Source: Henckelia pumila (taxonomy: Eukaryota; Streptophyta; Magnoliopsida; Lamiales; Gesneriaceae). Taken from it: a stretch of 64,000 nt of DNA. This document shows, in pieces, positions 34,208 to 45,624 of the stretch; position 1 is the first letter of the stretch, and every line of letters begins with the position of its first letter. The notes beneath the pieces are model-generated. The model made no database searches and was not told the DNA's origin. It worked only from the letters and a program-made list of their open reading frames with translations. The translations under genes and the position numbers were made by a program. The stretch spans positions 1,922,001 to 1,986,000 of the forward strand of contig NW_027331833.1 of assembly GCF_033568475.1 (NCBI RefSeq), written 5' to 3'.

Positions 34208-35220
34208 TCACAAATCTGTCGTTCCTCGTAGATAACGGAATATATTTTTAATTCCGTTCCGGTGCCTCTTTGTTGGATATGAACTGAATCTTGCTAATAA
34301 ATTTACAGCAAAAGATATATCAGGTCTAGTGCAATTTTCAAGATAAATAAGAGCACCAATGACATTTAGATATGGTACTTTTGGACCAAAAATAACTTCA
34401 TCATCTTCACATGGACGGAACTGATCATTTTCTATATTTAATGATCTTACAACCATTAATATAGTACTTAATGGATTTTATTTATCCATATTAAAACGTT
34501 TAAGGATCTTTTCTGTATAATTTTTCTGGTGAACAAAAATTCCACATTTTTTTGTTCGATTTGCAAACCCAGACAATACTTGATTTTTTCAAGATCCTTC
34601 ATTTCGAATTATTCCTTCAAGTACATCATAACTTCTTGAATTTCTTTATTCGTTCCAATGATGTTTAAATCATCAACATATACAACAATAATTACACATC
34701 CGGATGTTGTTTTCTTGATGAAAACACAAGGGCATATTGGATCATTTACATATCCCTTTTTCATCAAGTGCTCACTTAGCCGATTATACCACATTCGGCC
34801 GGATTGCTTTAACCCATATAATGATCTTTGCAATTTTACAGAATAAAATTCTCTGGGTTTTGAATTTTGTGCTTCAGACATCTTAAATCCTTCAGGGATT
34901 TTAATGTATATATCACTATCAAGTGATCCGTATAAGTAAGCTGTAACAACATCCATAAGACACATTTTCAAATTTTCAGACACTGCTAAACTAATCAAAT
35001 ATCGAAACGTAATTTCATCCATAACAGGAGAATACGTTTCTTCATAATCAATTCCAGGCCTTTGAGAAAAACCTTGTGCAACAAGTCTAGCTTTATATCT
35101 GACTATTTCATTTTTCTCATTTCGCTTTCGAATAAAAACCCATTTGTATCCAACAGGTTTTACACCTTCAGGTGTGAGGACTATAGGTCCAAAAACATTA
35201 CGTTTATTCAGCGAATCCAA
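34208..35220 (-). pseudogene. Copia-3 reverse transcriptase
   Basis: KPVGYKWVFIRKRNEKNEIV, ARLVAQGFSQRPGIDYEETY, YGLKQSGRMWYNRLSEHL and the catalytic YVDDLNIIGT are in 35220-34609. The C-terminal part (VIGALIYLENCTRPDISFAV) follows after a frame break in 34456-34208. Confidence 0.83.
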
Positions 35221-35357
35221 TTCAACCTAGATGACATCTTTCTATTTGGCCCAATCATGATGAGTTTTACATTCACCAAAAGATTTTGGTTCATGATTCT
35301 CATTTTCATTTATGATGTCACAAGCCACATTATAAGAAAATATCTCATCAATATCTT

Positions 35358-36896
35358 CTATATCTTTTCGGTTCCATATTTTTCCAGTATTAATATAATT
35401 GATAGAGATTTCACGATTCTCGCAGTTTGTGGTTCCGACATAACATTTTCAGCATCAGGTGTTTCTTCTGGAACACCATTTTCTATTTTATGATCATCGT
35501 GCTTCTCTATGAATTTTCTTTTCCGAGGATTTTTATCCTTCGAACCGACTGGCCTTCCACGCTTCAAGCATTTTATGACATCATGAGTGTCTTCAATTTG
35601 TTTCTTTGGAATTTCAATTCGAGCAGGGGCATTTACAACATGTATATATGATTTTGTTACCCATTTTGTGTCTGCAAATGCATCTGGCATTTGATTTGAA
35701 ATTCTTTGTAAGTGCACAATTTGCTGTACATCTTTCTCACATTGTTTGGTCATTGGATCCAAATATAACAATGATGGTACATACCATGTGATTTTTTTTT
35801 CGATGTGTTTCTTTTCTCCCCCTAACATTGAGAAGATTTCTTCATTAAAATGACAATCAACAAAGCATGCTGTAAACACATCGCCTGTCTGAGGCTCAAG
35901 ATATCGAATGATTGATGGACTATCATAACCGATATAAATACCGATTTTTTTTTTGAGGACCCACTTTTGATCGTTGAGGTGGTGCAATAGGCACATACAC
36001 CATACATCCAAAAATTCTCAGATGAGAAATATTTGGTTCTTTACCAAATGCAAGCTGCAATGGGGAGAATTTATGATATGCACTTGGTCTGATGCGAATT
36101 AATGCCGCAGCATGTAAAATTGCATGTCCCCATATAGAAATAAGAAGTTTTGTTCTCATAATCATTGGTCTAGCAATCAGTTGTAGACGTTTAATCAATG
36201 ATTCAGCTAATCCATTTTGTGTATGAACATGAGCAACATGATGTTCAACAGTAATTCCCATTGACATACAATAGTCATTGAAAGTTTTGGAAGTAAATTC
36301 CCCAGCATTATCAAGTCTTATTTTCTTGATTGTATAATCGGGAAAATGATTTCGCAATTTTATTATTTGAGCCATTAATCTTACAAATGCCACATTTCGA
36401 GTTGACAATAAGCATACATGTGACCATTAGAGGCATCGATCAATACCATAAAATATCGAAATGGTCCACATGATGGATGAATTGGCCCACAAATATTACC
36501 CTGAATGCGTTCAAGAAATATGGGTAGTTATGTTTGGATTTTAGCTGGCGATGGTCTTATAATAAGTTTTCCAAGAGAACATGCTTTACATTGAAACTTA
36601 TTATTCTGAAAGATCTTCTGGTCTTTCAATGGATGATCATGCGTATTTTCAATAATTCTTCGCATCATTATTGAACCAGGATGTCCCAATCGATCATGCC
36701 AATTTGTTAATATTGAAGAACTATTAATCACCATATTTGATTCGATTGACCTTATATGTGTATAATGCAATCCAGTAGGAAACATTAATAATTTTTCAAC
36801 CACATATTTTTTTCCTGATTTATATGTGGTAAGACACATATATTTCTGATTTCCATCAGTTATCGTCTCAGTATCATACCCATGAAAATATGTCAT
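35358..36896 (-). pseudogene. Copia-3 integrase
   Basis: The HHCC unit is WHDRLGHPGSIMMRRIIE with CKACSLGK (36896-36528). Core pieces RLDNAGEFTSKTFNDYCMSM and HTQNGLAESLIKRLQLIARP lie in 36408-35923, where the first catalytic Asp region is missing or frameshifted. The C-terminal GYDSPSIIRYLEP and the linker to RT run to 35358. Confidence 0.78.
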
Positions 36897-37152
36897 TAAA
36901 ACTCAACAAATTTTTTTTTGATCTTGGTGAATACAGAACATCATTTATCAAAAATTTTGTACCATTAGGTAACAAAAAATGTGATTTTTCATAACCTTCA
37001 ATCAAGTCTACAGGACCTGATATTGTATTCACCATTATTTTTGTTGTTTTTAATTCCAAGAAATATCTTTTATCTCGAAGAATGGTGTGCGTTGTACCAC
37101 TATCGGGTATGCAAACTTCCATGGGTTTATCTTTGCTCATAGCATTTTCCAT
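36874..37152 (-). pseudogene. Copia-3 protease
   Basis: The active site is CIPDSGTTHTILRDKRYF. It overlaps the integrase fragment in another frame. Confidence 0.72.
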
Positions 37153-37286
37153 ACTTCAAAAAAATGCAATAAAAAAAATCAAGGATAATATATATATGCA
37201 AAATATAACATGTTTCATAAGAATGCATGAAAAATATAGCATGTTACATTTCAGTCCCACCAATATATTAATCAGTGTTCTCGAAA

Positions 37287-37690
37287 TCATTTGAAAAAAT
37301 CGGCAGCATTGAAATAATTTGAACCACTTAAATGGTTACTGTTTTCAAAAAAATTGGTCTCTTTTTCTTTCCCTTTTATCGATACTTTAAAGAGCTTACA
37401 TAAGTGCTCAGGGGTACGTGACCAATGTCTTGGAGTGCCACATTTATAACAAGCACTCTTATATCTTTTTGAGTGATTTTTTATTTTCACTCATATTTTC
37501 ATGCTGCCTTTTTGGGTGTTTCGTGACGTTCTTTTGAGATTAGTTATTGAAGTAACTATCTCGATTATTTTCATATTCATGGCCGTGACCACGACCGCGA
37601 TCATTTCTACGTCCACGTTCATGACCACATCCTCGACCTCAACCAAAATCTAGTTTATGCCTTTGATTTTGGTTTTCATTTTTACTTACG
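37287..37690 (-). pseudogene. Copia-3 gag remnant
   Basis: A zinc knuckle, CYKCGTPRHWSRTP, has lost its last Cys. An Arg/Gly/His-rich stretch lies just upstream (37560-37650). The rest of gag is not readable. Confidence 0.55.
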
Positions 37691-38724
37691 ACATTTGCTT
37701 CTGGAAATGTTGTAGATACATTGGGTCAGGATTTATGATTTCTCATTAACAATTCTTTGTTCTTTTCAAGTGATATCGAGATCAACAAATTTAAGCTTTG
37801 CCAAATTTGACATGGTGGTACTAGAAAAATAACAATGCATTTTATAAGTTAATTTCCATTAATATGACAATACAAAATAATGGATAAACGATGAGTACGC
37901 GTATGTTTAAAAATAGATGAAAAGTGTGCGGTGGATAATCGCGGGTGAGTACAAGACTCGTGAGCATGATGATCATAATCGTTATGAAAAATAGCCTTAG
38001 AAATGCCATCATCTTCATCTTCGAAAAAAAACCGAGGAGAAAATATTTTGAGAGAAAAAGTGAATTTTGGTGTGATTGAAAATGAGTTTGAGTGAACATA
38101 TTTATAGGCTAAAAACTAGCCGTTTTGTTACCGTTTGTGACCATTGGGGGTAAGGAAAAAAATTGAGTATGTGTTGAATACAAATTTGTGATAATCATGT
38201 GATGCATATAATGATAATCATAATTAAATAATTATGTATATCATATCACATTATTATAAGTTCGGTGCCATAGACATCCTTTTATATAATAATATGAGAT
38301 TATACGAATATGATTAGTATATAATACACAATAATATATATCATATCACGTTATTATAAAATCAGTGTCATAGACAACTTTTTATATAATAACATGAAAT
38401 TATATTAATACAATTAGTATATATACATAATAAATATATTTCATATCACGTTATTGTTTAAAAATTTTAGAGGCTTTTATACTTGTCGTATCTCTTACTG
38501 GGAGTGTGGGATGTCGTCTTAACATCCTCCCAGGATTTATAACAAGTTTTTTTAAAAACTAATTTTTTTTGATCATTTCTGATAATAACATGATATTATA
38601 TATTAAATATATACACAACAAATAAATAAACAATAAAATAAATATTCTTACTTTTGTTGCCTTTTTCTTGTGTTTTGGAGCTTGGAAAAATATGGAGAAC
38701 TTTTAGAGCTTCGTGCTGATAACG
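37691..38724 (-). other. Copia-3 gag start and leader, AT-rich with ~100-bp repeats
   Basis: A unit containing tcatatcacgttattataa recurs at 38241, 38341 and 38451, giving spacings of 100 and 110 bp. No intact ORF is seen. Confidence 0.6.
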
Positions 38725-39008
38725 TGTTGTGAAAAAGTAAAAATTTACGGTAAAAAGTAAATACTCCAAAACTCAAAATATATCAAACTCTACACTTTAT
38801 AATATTTTTCTCTCAACTCAATTGTATTTTTCATCACAAATGAAGACCTATTTATAGATCCACATTTGCGATTAGTCCAAAAATTAATACATCATCATCT
38901 ACATCATCACACACTAATTTTTCACATTTTACAACTCAATATTCAATATTCAACATTCAATATTCAATATTCAACATAATAATAATAATAATAATATATT
39001 TTTCAACA
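38725..39008 (-). repeat. Copia-3 5' LTR
   Basis: It lies at the gag side. Next to it the minus strand reads CGTTATCAGCACGAAGC, a primer site that shares only the TATCAG core with the usual tRNA-Met site. Confidence 0.9.
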
Positions 39009-39013
39009 GATAA

Positions 39014-39590
39014 AACATTGTGAATTTAATAGAGGAAAATATTTTTTTAGAAAGAAATATATGAAAAAAAAAAATTTTAATTTTTTTTAAAAAAAAATAG
39101 GCAAACCGGGTTCTTGACTGAGTTGGATCGGAACCGTGACCGGTTTGCGGTCTGGTTTAAAAAAAAAAACAATTGGTTATCATCATTCATGAGTGGGGAA
39201 AAAGACATGCAAAATTGTCAAGATGAAGCCGCAAGTTGAATCCTCTACAGGTATTGGATGAGTGACCAAAACCTGCAGTGGGATGGGAGTTGGTAAGTGG
39301 GTGGTGAATAAACAAGCTACAGGTGTATGATATATATATAGGGACATCCTGGTTCAACATTAATGAACGGGTTGTTTGGGGTGGCTCTGTGTTAGCTTTG
39401 GGGAGCTAGCAAAAGGTGGTACATGTCTACTTACAGGATAGGCCAGAGACATAAGTAGGCAGAGTTGCAGCAATTTCCAGGTTCGATATCTGCATGTGAT
39501 GGCCGTATGACAACTATCTTTGCGTGGAAGATACTAGACATTCAATCAAACTAGCTTTTTGACGATCGTGATCGTAGTCCGTAGAGTATA
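39014..39590. other. Intergenic DNA right of copia-3
   Basis: No gene is supportable. Confidence 0.5.
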
Positions 39591-40004
39591 AACGAACCGA
39601 ATCGGGCGAAATAATAGCAAATATTTAAGGCTTGAATTAAGTATATTCGAGTTCGATTCGAAGCTTGAAAATCTCAAATATTTTGGCTCGAGTTCGGTTT
39701 GAAATATTAAACCTATTCGTGAACTATTCGAACTATATATTGCTTGGACGTAATGGTTCGTAAAACTCGAAACGTTCCAAGAGGTTCAAAATGTATATAT
39801 ATTTATTATATCATTATATTATATTAATAAAATATTAAGGCTCGCAAATTATTCGCGAACTATCGAACGAAATAATTTTGGCCCGAGATCGGCTCGAAAC
39901 AATGTTCGAACATGTTCGGATTCGGCTCGAGTTCGAATAAAAATCAAATATTTATCGAATCGGCTCGAAAAATTCACGAACCAGTTCGATTCGATAACAC
40001 CCCT
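39590..40004. repeat. ttcgaa/cgaac-rich repeat, probable decayed hAT-type MITE
   Basis: Degenerate gttcgaattcgg-type motifs recur on both strands. The right end tcgataacacccctg resembles hAT MITE termini (CAGGGGTG in reverse). No clear target duplication was found, so boundaries are approximate. Confidence 0.4.
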
Positions 40005-40890
40005 GTGAGTCGAATAAAGATGAGAATCCCCTAAGGCATTAAACATTAAGTAGTTGCTTGGGATATAGGGTAGCGGTGCTCTCTTTGTAACTTAGGGTTG
40101 AAATCATGTTCCATGAGCTGAAGGGGATGACAAGGGGCGAACCAGTCAAGTAATTAAGGGAGTTCTTGAGGAACCTATAATATAATGTTTGGCAAAATGG
40201 GATATATCTTGGTCCCATGAGCGGGTGAATCTTGGGGTGATCATGCCATCATGGTATGGTTTGCATGCGCGGTTGTTTCTTTAAACTCAAATCGAATTTC
40301 CATGTATGGTGTCAATGTTTTTTGTATGTTGCAGTTTATTAATTGAAATGCACGATTTCGGGTTGTTATGCGGTTTGTTTCTTGTTTTTTAAAAAAATCA
40401 CGTAAAAAATTTCAAAAGGTACAGAATTCAATTTAATCAAACAAAAAAATTAAGTAATATAGGTGAATAGTAAATACAAAATTTATTAATTTTATTTATA
40501 AATAAATAAATTTGTTAAAAGATCAATAGATCTTAAGAAAATATATATATAGTATAACAGTACTTCAATATAAATATAAATTTATGAAATGAATGATTAA
40601 ATTTAATTTTATATTCGAATTCGGCCATTTTCATATATAAGTAAATTAGATTTATCTTTGCCTCAATGGGACTAAGGTCCTAAATAATTTTGCAAAAGAT
40701 GAGAAGCTTTGAGAATTTTTTGAGAGTATTGAAGAAACAATGACTTAACATAGCAATTATAAGTAAGATGCAAGTGAGTTTGTTTTAAGAACTTAAATTT
40801 TTTTTTTTAAAAAAAACAATTGTAACTAAGATTTAGGTTAAATATAATGATAATTTTGTCGGGAGTTGGACTGACAACTCATTAATGAGT
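40005..40890. other. Intergenic DNA, nothing supportable
   Basis: AT-rich sequence between the repeat and copia-4. Confidence 0.5.
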
Positions 40891-41285
40891 TGTTGGTAGT
40901 TGAAAAAATGGCATCTTAATGGGGAGAAGAATTGTCGCGGTTTGCACGCGTTCAGACGAAAAATTTCACCTATAAATAAGTGCCTCATTCGGCATTTCAA
41001 AGTATCCTTCAGCCTCAAGTTCTTTTTTTTAGTCTTGAGTTTTCTTCTCCTATATTTCTATATATATTTGTGAGATATGTTTTTTCCTGTATAAGAGAGT
41101 GAGTGTCTCTTTAGAAACACAGAGAGAGGTTGTAATTCTCCAAATATTATAGTGGAATCTTTTGGTCTTGCCTGTAGTTTTTACCCTAATAATTTTTTGA
41201 GGTTTTCCACGTAAATCTTGGTGTCTATTTTATTCTTCAATTTCCATAGTTTCTATCTCGTGATGCCGCACCTAGGACCAATAAG

Positions 41286-41297
41286 TGGTATCAGAGC
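41286..41297 (+). other. Copia-4 primer binding site
   Basis: TGGTATCAGAGC, identical to the tRNA-Met-type site of copia-1. Confidence 0.88.
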
Positions 41298-41413
41298 CTT
41301 GGCATAAAATTTCTTAAAATTCTGAGTATGCTCTGTGGTTGCAGCTTTGACTGATCTTCCACATCAGAAAAGATTTTTTGAAGATTTTATAAGGCAGGAT
41401 TCTTGTAGTCAAG

Positions 41414-42526
41414 ATGTCGGCAAAATACGAGATAGAAAAGTTCAATGAGAGCAATTTTTTGCTGTGGAAATTGAAGGTGCAAGCAATTCTAACAAAGAAG
41501 CGTTGCTTGGCAGCTATTGGAGATAGACCGGCGGACGTCACGGACGATCAAAAATGGAATGAGATGAATCACAATGCTGTTGCCAATTTGCACTTGGCTA
41601 TAGCGGATGAAGTTTTGTCAAGTATTTCTGAAATAAAAAGCGCAAAAATTATTTGGGATACTTTGGCAAAACTGTACGAGGTCAAGTCACTACACAACAA
41701 AATTTTCCTAAAAAGAAAGCTTTATACTCTACGGATGGCGGAATCCTCATCGATGACCGACCATATCAACACATTGAATACTTTATTTTCTCGGCTCACG
41801 TCTATGGGGCATAAAATAGAGGAAAAAGAACGTGCGGAGCTTCTACTTCAGAGTCTACCAGATTCATACGATCAGCTCATCATCAATGTTACCAACAATG
41901 TTCTTTCGGATAATTTAACTTTTGACGACGTATTAACTGCGGTTCTTGGAGAAAAGAGTCGTCGAAGGAACAAGGAAGATAGTTTGGCAACGTCGAAGCA
42001 AGCAGAGGCTTTACCGATGACAAGAGAAAGATTGAAGGAGCGTGACTCCAGTGGGAGCCACATATATGGTAGATCCAAGTTAAAAAGTAAGAAAAAGAAT
42101 ATTTACTGTTTTAAATGTGGCAGTAAAGGGCACTTCAAGAGAGAGTGTACGAAGAGCATCGAGAGAAATGTGGTCAGTACTTCAGGCAGTGGTGAAATAT
42201 TATTCAGCGAAGCAGCAAAAGTTGTGGAAGGCAGACACAGATTTTGTGATGCATGGATTATGGATTCAGGAGCGACGTGGCACATGACGTCAAGGAGAGA
42301 ATGGTTCGATCAGTATGAACCAGTCTCAGGAGGATCTGTATTCATGGGAAACGATCATGCCTTGGAAATCGCTGGGGTCGGTACCATCAAAATTAAAATG
42401 TTTGATGACATTATTCGCACCATACAGGAGGTACGACATGTGAAAGGCCTGACAAAAAATCTTTTGTATTTTGGGGGCAATTGGATGATATTGGGTGCAA
42501 AACCCGTATTGAGAAAGAGATCATGA
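41414..42526 (+). CDS. Copia-4 gag and protease (370 codons open)
   Basis: ATG 41414 begins MSAKYEIEKFNESNFLLWKL. The gag core includes IIWDTLAKLYEVKSLHNKIF. The zinc knuckle is CFKCGSKGHFKREC (about 42108-42150) and the protease motif is WIMDSGATWHMTSRREWF (about 42255-42310). A frameshift near 42500 separates it from integrase. Confidence 0.85.
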   Translation: MSAKYEIEKFNESNFLLWKLKVQAILTKKRCLAAIGDRPADVTDDQKWNEMNHNAVANLHLAIADEVLSSISEIKSAKIIWDTLAKLYEVKSLHNKIFLKRKLYTLRMAESSSMTDHINTLNTLFSRLTSMGHKIEEKERAELLLQSLPDSYDQLIINVTNNVLSDNLTFDDVLTAVLGEKSRRRNKEDSLATSKQAEALPMTRERLKERDSSGSHIYGRSKLKSKKKNIYCFKCGSKGHFKRECTKSIERNVVSTSGSGEILFSEAAKVVEGRHRFCDAWIMDSGATWHMTSRREWFDQYEPVSGGSVFMGNDHALEIAGVGTIKIKMFDDIIRTIQEVRHVKGLTKNLLYFGGNWMILGAKPVLRKRS

Positions 42527-42657
42527 AGATTGTGAAAGGCGCGCTTGTGGTTATGAAGGCGGAAAAGGTTGCTGCAAATCTGTATGTATTGTTGGGGGAA
42601 ACATACAAATAGTCGAAACTAGCTGTTGCATCAATTGGTTCGGGAGAAGAATCAACA

Positions 42658-43500
42658 GTGTTGTGGCATAGAAAGCTCGGGCATATGTCAGAACGAGGAA
42701 TGAAGATTCTCTCTGAACGGAAGCTGTTGCCGAGGCTTAAAAAGGTGAATCTACCCTTTTGTGAGCATTGTGTTACCAGTAAACAACACAGATTAAAATT
42801 TGACACATCTACTGCCAAAAGCAAAGTCATATTGGAGCTGATTCATTCTGATGTTTGGCAAGCACCGGTGGTGTCCCTAGGAGAAGCGAGATACTTTGTC
42901 TCGTTTATTGATGATTTCTCTAGGAGATGTTGGGTGTATCCAATCAAGAAGAAGTCAGATGTTTTCAAAGTCTTCAAAGTTTTCAAAGCGCGGGTTGAAC
43001 TTGATTCTGACAAGAAAATCAAGTGTTTGAGGACGGACAATGGAGGAGAATATACCAGTGATGAATTTGATGCATTTTGTCAGCACGAGGGCATCAAAAG
43101 ACAGTTCACGACGGCTTACACGCCTTAGCAGAATGAAGTGGCAGAGTGGATGAATAGAACTTTGTTGGACAGAACAAGGGCCATGTTGAGTACTGCGGGT
43201 CTACCAAAGTCATTTTGGGCAGAAGCAGTCAAAACCGCTTCTTACATCATCAATCGTTCTCCTTCAGTGGCGATTTATTTGAAGACTCCGATGGAGGTGT
43301 GGACTGGTAAGACAGCTGATTATTCTCGGTTACATACATTTGAAAGTTCGGTGTACGTTTTGTACAATGAACAAGAAAGATCGAAGTTGGATTCCAAATC
43401 CAGAAAGTGTATCTTCTTGGGCTATGCTGATGGAGTAAAGAGGTTTCGTTTGTGGGATCCTACTGTCCACAAGCTTATCATCAGCAGAGATGTTATGTGA
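42658..43500 (+). pseudogene. Copia-4 integrase
   Basis: LWHRKLGHMSERGMKI with CEHCVTSK is the zinc-binding unit; the Leu and Trp precede 42664. Core motifs are LIHSDVWQAP, RTDNGGEYTSDEF and EVAEWMNRTLLDRTRAML. TAG at 43126-43128 replaces the first Gln of the usual PQQN. The C-terminal part (FESSVYVLYNEQERSKLDSK, IFLGYADGVKRF) continues to 43500. There the frame ends in the foreign TGTGACGAC sequence. Confidence 0.82.
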
Positions 43501-43810
43501 CGACTAGAATCCAATCTACTAAATCGCATGAATTAATTTAATAAATATTGAGATTATTATTTTTAAGTTTAATTGATTTAAGTTCTTTATGTGAATTATG
43601 TGTTAATAAATATTTTTAATATTTATTCAAATGATTTTATTTTACTAACTATTTAATTAATGTTTTTAATTGTTTAAGTTTATCTGTCCAAATGATTTTA
43701 TTGCGCAATTTAAATTGCTTTAAATATTTTAAAGGTTTAAGCTTGCATATTTAAATGATTTTAATTGTTTAGTTTATTCATTTAAATGATTTTTTTGTGT
43801 GGATGTGTAA
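43496..43810 (+). repeat. Possible truncated Ty3/gypsy LTR start
   Basis: TGTGACGACTAGAATCC followed by AT-rich sequence resembles the start of plant gypsy LTRs (TGTGACGAC...). It cuts the copia-4 integrase frame. The other LTR end is not seen, so this is tentative. Confidence 0.35.
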
Positions 43811-44259
43811 CTATTTGTTGAGGAAAGATGGACTCATCCTCGAGCTGAGCTTCGATCTAGTCCATTAAATACTCGACATATTTTGGTGCAGATACCTCTA
43901 TAGGCTTCTTTATGGTCACACCATCAGCCCATCTGTACTCAAACCTGCACATCCAAGAATGACTTCAAATGTCAATGCAAATCTTGTGCTACTTTAGTAC
44001 ACATCCTGATCATAAATCAAGTGTGGCATATGTGTTGAAACGATTCCCATTAGTTAAGCAAAACCACTTTGATATAACATGTCAGAGGCTGCATAAGATA
44101 TCATAACAAAGAACATATATAGACAAGATAAATATATACATCAATGAATTAGATAACATACTTTGGTTCAGCTGACATCTTAATTAGGACAAGTTTCTGA
44201 TGTGCAAAATTCAGTTAGAGTAATGTAAAGAATGCTTACATGATTAAAGAAGTCAACAA
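43811..44259 (-). pseudogene. MOB1: MOB1-like kinase activator, two exons, broken
   Basis: MOB1 proteins activate NDR/LATS kinases in growth and division control. One exon (44259 to 44162) encodes VDFFNHVSILYITLTEFCTS, then ETCP. A small frame disturbance follows before MSAEPK and a GT donor at 44161-44160. The next exon begins at 43944 after an AG acceptor and joins in phase: FEYRWADGVTIKKPIEVSAP, KYVEYLMD, then TAG (43859-43857) where MOB1 has Trp, then IEAQLEDESIFPQ. Order, splice sites and sequence match plant MOB1. The upstream exons and the C-terminal third are missing. The stop and frame break mark it as a pseudogene or captured fragment. Confidence 0.75.
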
Positions 44260-44699
44260 CTGCATAAGGGAGAAAGAACTAGTAACTCCAAAACTTAATA
44301 GTGGTTTATGCTTTACTTGTTCCGATCAACTTTAACAGATAGCAGATGCCACCAATTATGTTTATGTTTCGGTAGTTGGAAAAAAACAAGCAGTAGCATT
44401 TAGTACTATAGACTTCTACAAAATTAGGAAATTCCTAGCTGAGAAAATGATTCAGTAACAAATCATTTTTTGATGACATTCTTAAAAATAAAATCAACCA
44501 CATTCTAAATAAACTTCTTCTGCCGAGATAAATTGTCAAGAATAATTCAATTTCCAACTAAGAGAACAGAATCAGAAACAATAAGCGAATATCAATAATG
44601 AACACAGTGTGAAGCTAACTATAAACGAGGAAGGTATCAAAATGAGAGCAGTCAAACCTTGTGTCCTCTTCGGAGGTGACACTGATATGTTCAGATCAC

Positions 44700-44778
44700 T
44701 CACAATGTTGAAATCTTGAATAAATTCTCAAGCAAAGAACGAATACTTCCACTAAGAGAATTGCTAGAAAGATCCATG
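44700..44778 (-). pseudogene. LRR fragment
   Basis: One leucine-rich repeat is readable: MDLSSNSLSGSIRSLLENLF, then KISTL, ending at a GTGAGT donor-like site. It lies on the same strand as the MOB1 exons and 440 bp upstream of them. A 22-bp string (aaatcaaccacattctaaata) occurs on either side (about 44493 and 44788). One repeat is little evidence. Confidence 0.35.
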
Positions 44779-45225
44779 TAAAAACAGAAAAAATCAACCA
44801 CATTCTAAATAATCACATTTTACGGTCCAAACAAAGTTCAAATAAACATAACCAAATACAATAGCTGGAAATCGAATTAAATCAAAGCGGGTAAAATCCC
44901 ATTTTCCCGGCAGCCTGTTATACCTCAACCTTACTAGCTGGAAAACGAGTGTAAAAGCTTCAATACTCGAATCCAAGATGATCTAGAATCTGACCAGCCA
45001 CTTTTCGAGGTGGTAGCGCGGCGGCAGCTTGCCGAAAAACCCAAAACGCGACTGAAATGGCAGGAAAGATTCGGGTCTACCTCAAGTACTAACAGACGCT
45101 AAGAACCCAAAATAAACAACATCGAGAAGACCAAAAATCAGCTGGAATCGAAAGAGAAACGCTTACCTAACTCGAATAGGAAACGGTCGCGAGAACAGCC
45201 CCGAATCAAGATCGTTTTCTTCGAC
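44779..45225. other. Region upstream of the gene fragments
   Basis: No gene is readable. A donor-like TTAG|GTAAGC on the minus strand near 45165-45175 could close a former 5'UTR exon. Confidence 0.3.
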
Positions 45226-45388
45226 CGAAATAGGGATGACAATGGAGCGGGAACGATGATGTCTTCCCCATCCTCGTCCCCAAATTCAAACCCCGTCTCC
45301 ATCCCTGCCCCGATCCCCATAATTTCTTATCTGGGATTTCCCATCCCTATCCCTGCAGGGACCAAGTCCTCATCCTCGTTCTCATACT

Positions 45389-45390
<2 letters not shown>
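45226..45390 (+). mobile_element. Partial hAT-type MITE
   Basis: It starts TAGGGATGACAATGGAGCGGG and continues with tccccgtctccatccc-type repeats, a common plant hAT MITE style. The other end is lost in a TA repeat. Confidence 0.45.

Positions 45391-45435
<45 letters not shown>
45391..45435. repeat. (TA)n microsatellite
   Basis: About 22 uninterrupted TA units. Confidence 0.97.
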
Positions 45436-45438
<3 letters not shown>

Positions 45439-45452
45439 GTTAATTTTGTACT

Positions 45453-45472
45453 CCTGCACCCTTGGGTGCAGG
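45453..45472. repeat. Perfect 9-bp inverted repeat
   Basis: CCTGCACCC and GGGTGCAGG are separated by TT. It has no T-run or known terminus next to it. Function unknown. Confidence 0.8.
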
Positions 45473-45504
45473 CTGGCGTCCCATCATTTTTCTTTTTAAA
45501 ATAT

Positions 45505-45624
45505 TAGTTATATTATAATATTATGTTAATGTTATTTTAGTTACACTGTAGTATATTTGCTAGTTATATTATAATATTATGTTAATGTTATTTTAGTTAC
45601 ACTGTAGTACGTACATTTGCTAGT
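45505..45624 (+). repeat. Tandem duplication, 56-bp unit
   Basis: Copies of tagttatattataatatt... begin at 45505 and 45561. The second has a small insertion (gtacgtac). Confidence 0.9.

Larger units (their letters stand above)
33268..39008 (-). mobile_element. Copia-3: Ty1/copia retrotransposon, 5.74 kb, decayed
   Basis: LTRs of 271 bp (33268-33538) and 284 bp (38725-39008) start TGTTGTG and end TTCAACA. A perfect target duplication gataa flanks the element (33263-33267 and 39009-39013). A polypurine tract (minus strand AAGGGGGAG) abuts the left LTR. Minus-strand pieces of gag, protease, integrase, RT and RNase H occur in copia order but in many frames. The LTRs differ at about 9 positions plus a repeat-length change. 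Confidence 0.9.
40891..43495 (+). mobile_element. Copia-4: 3'-truncated Ty1/copia retrotransposon
   Basis: A primer site TGGTATCAGAGC (41286-41297) precedes gag on the plus strand. The 5' LTR probably runs from TGTTGGTAG at 40891 to the CA at 41280, with a TATAAATA box near 40971. No second LTR exists to confirm this. Gag, protease and integrase follow, but RT, RNase H and the 3' LTR are missing. Sequence resembling the start of another LTR begins at 43496. Confidence 0.75.

Noticed and set aside
45453..45472. Helitron 3' hairpin
   Set aside because: The hairpin is perfect, but no CTRR terminus at the expected distance and no 5' TC end pair were found.
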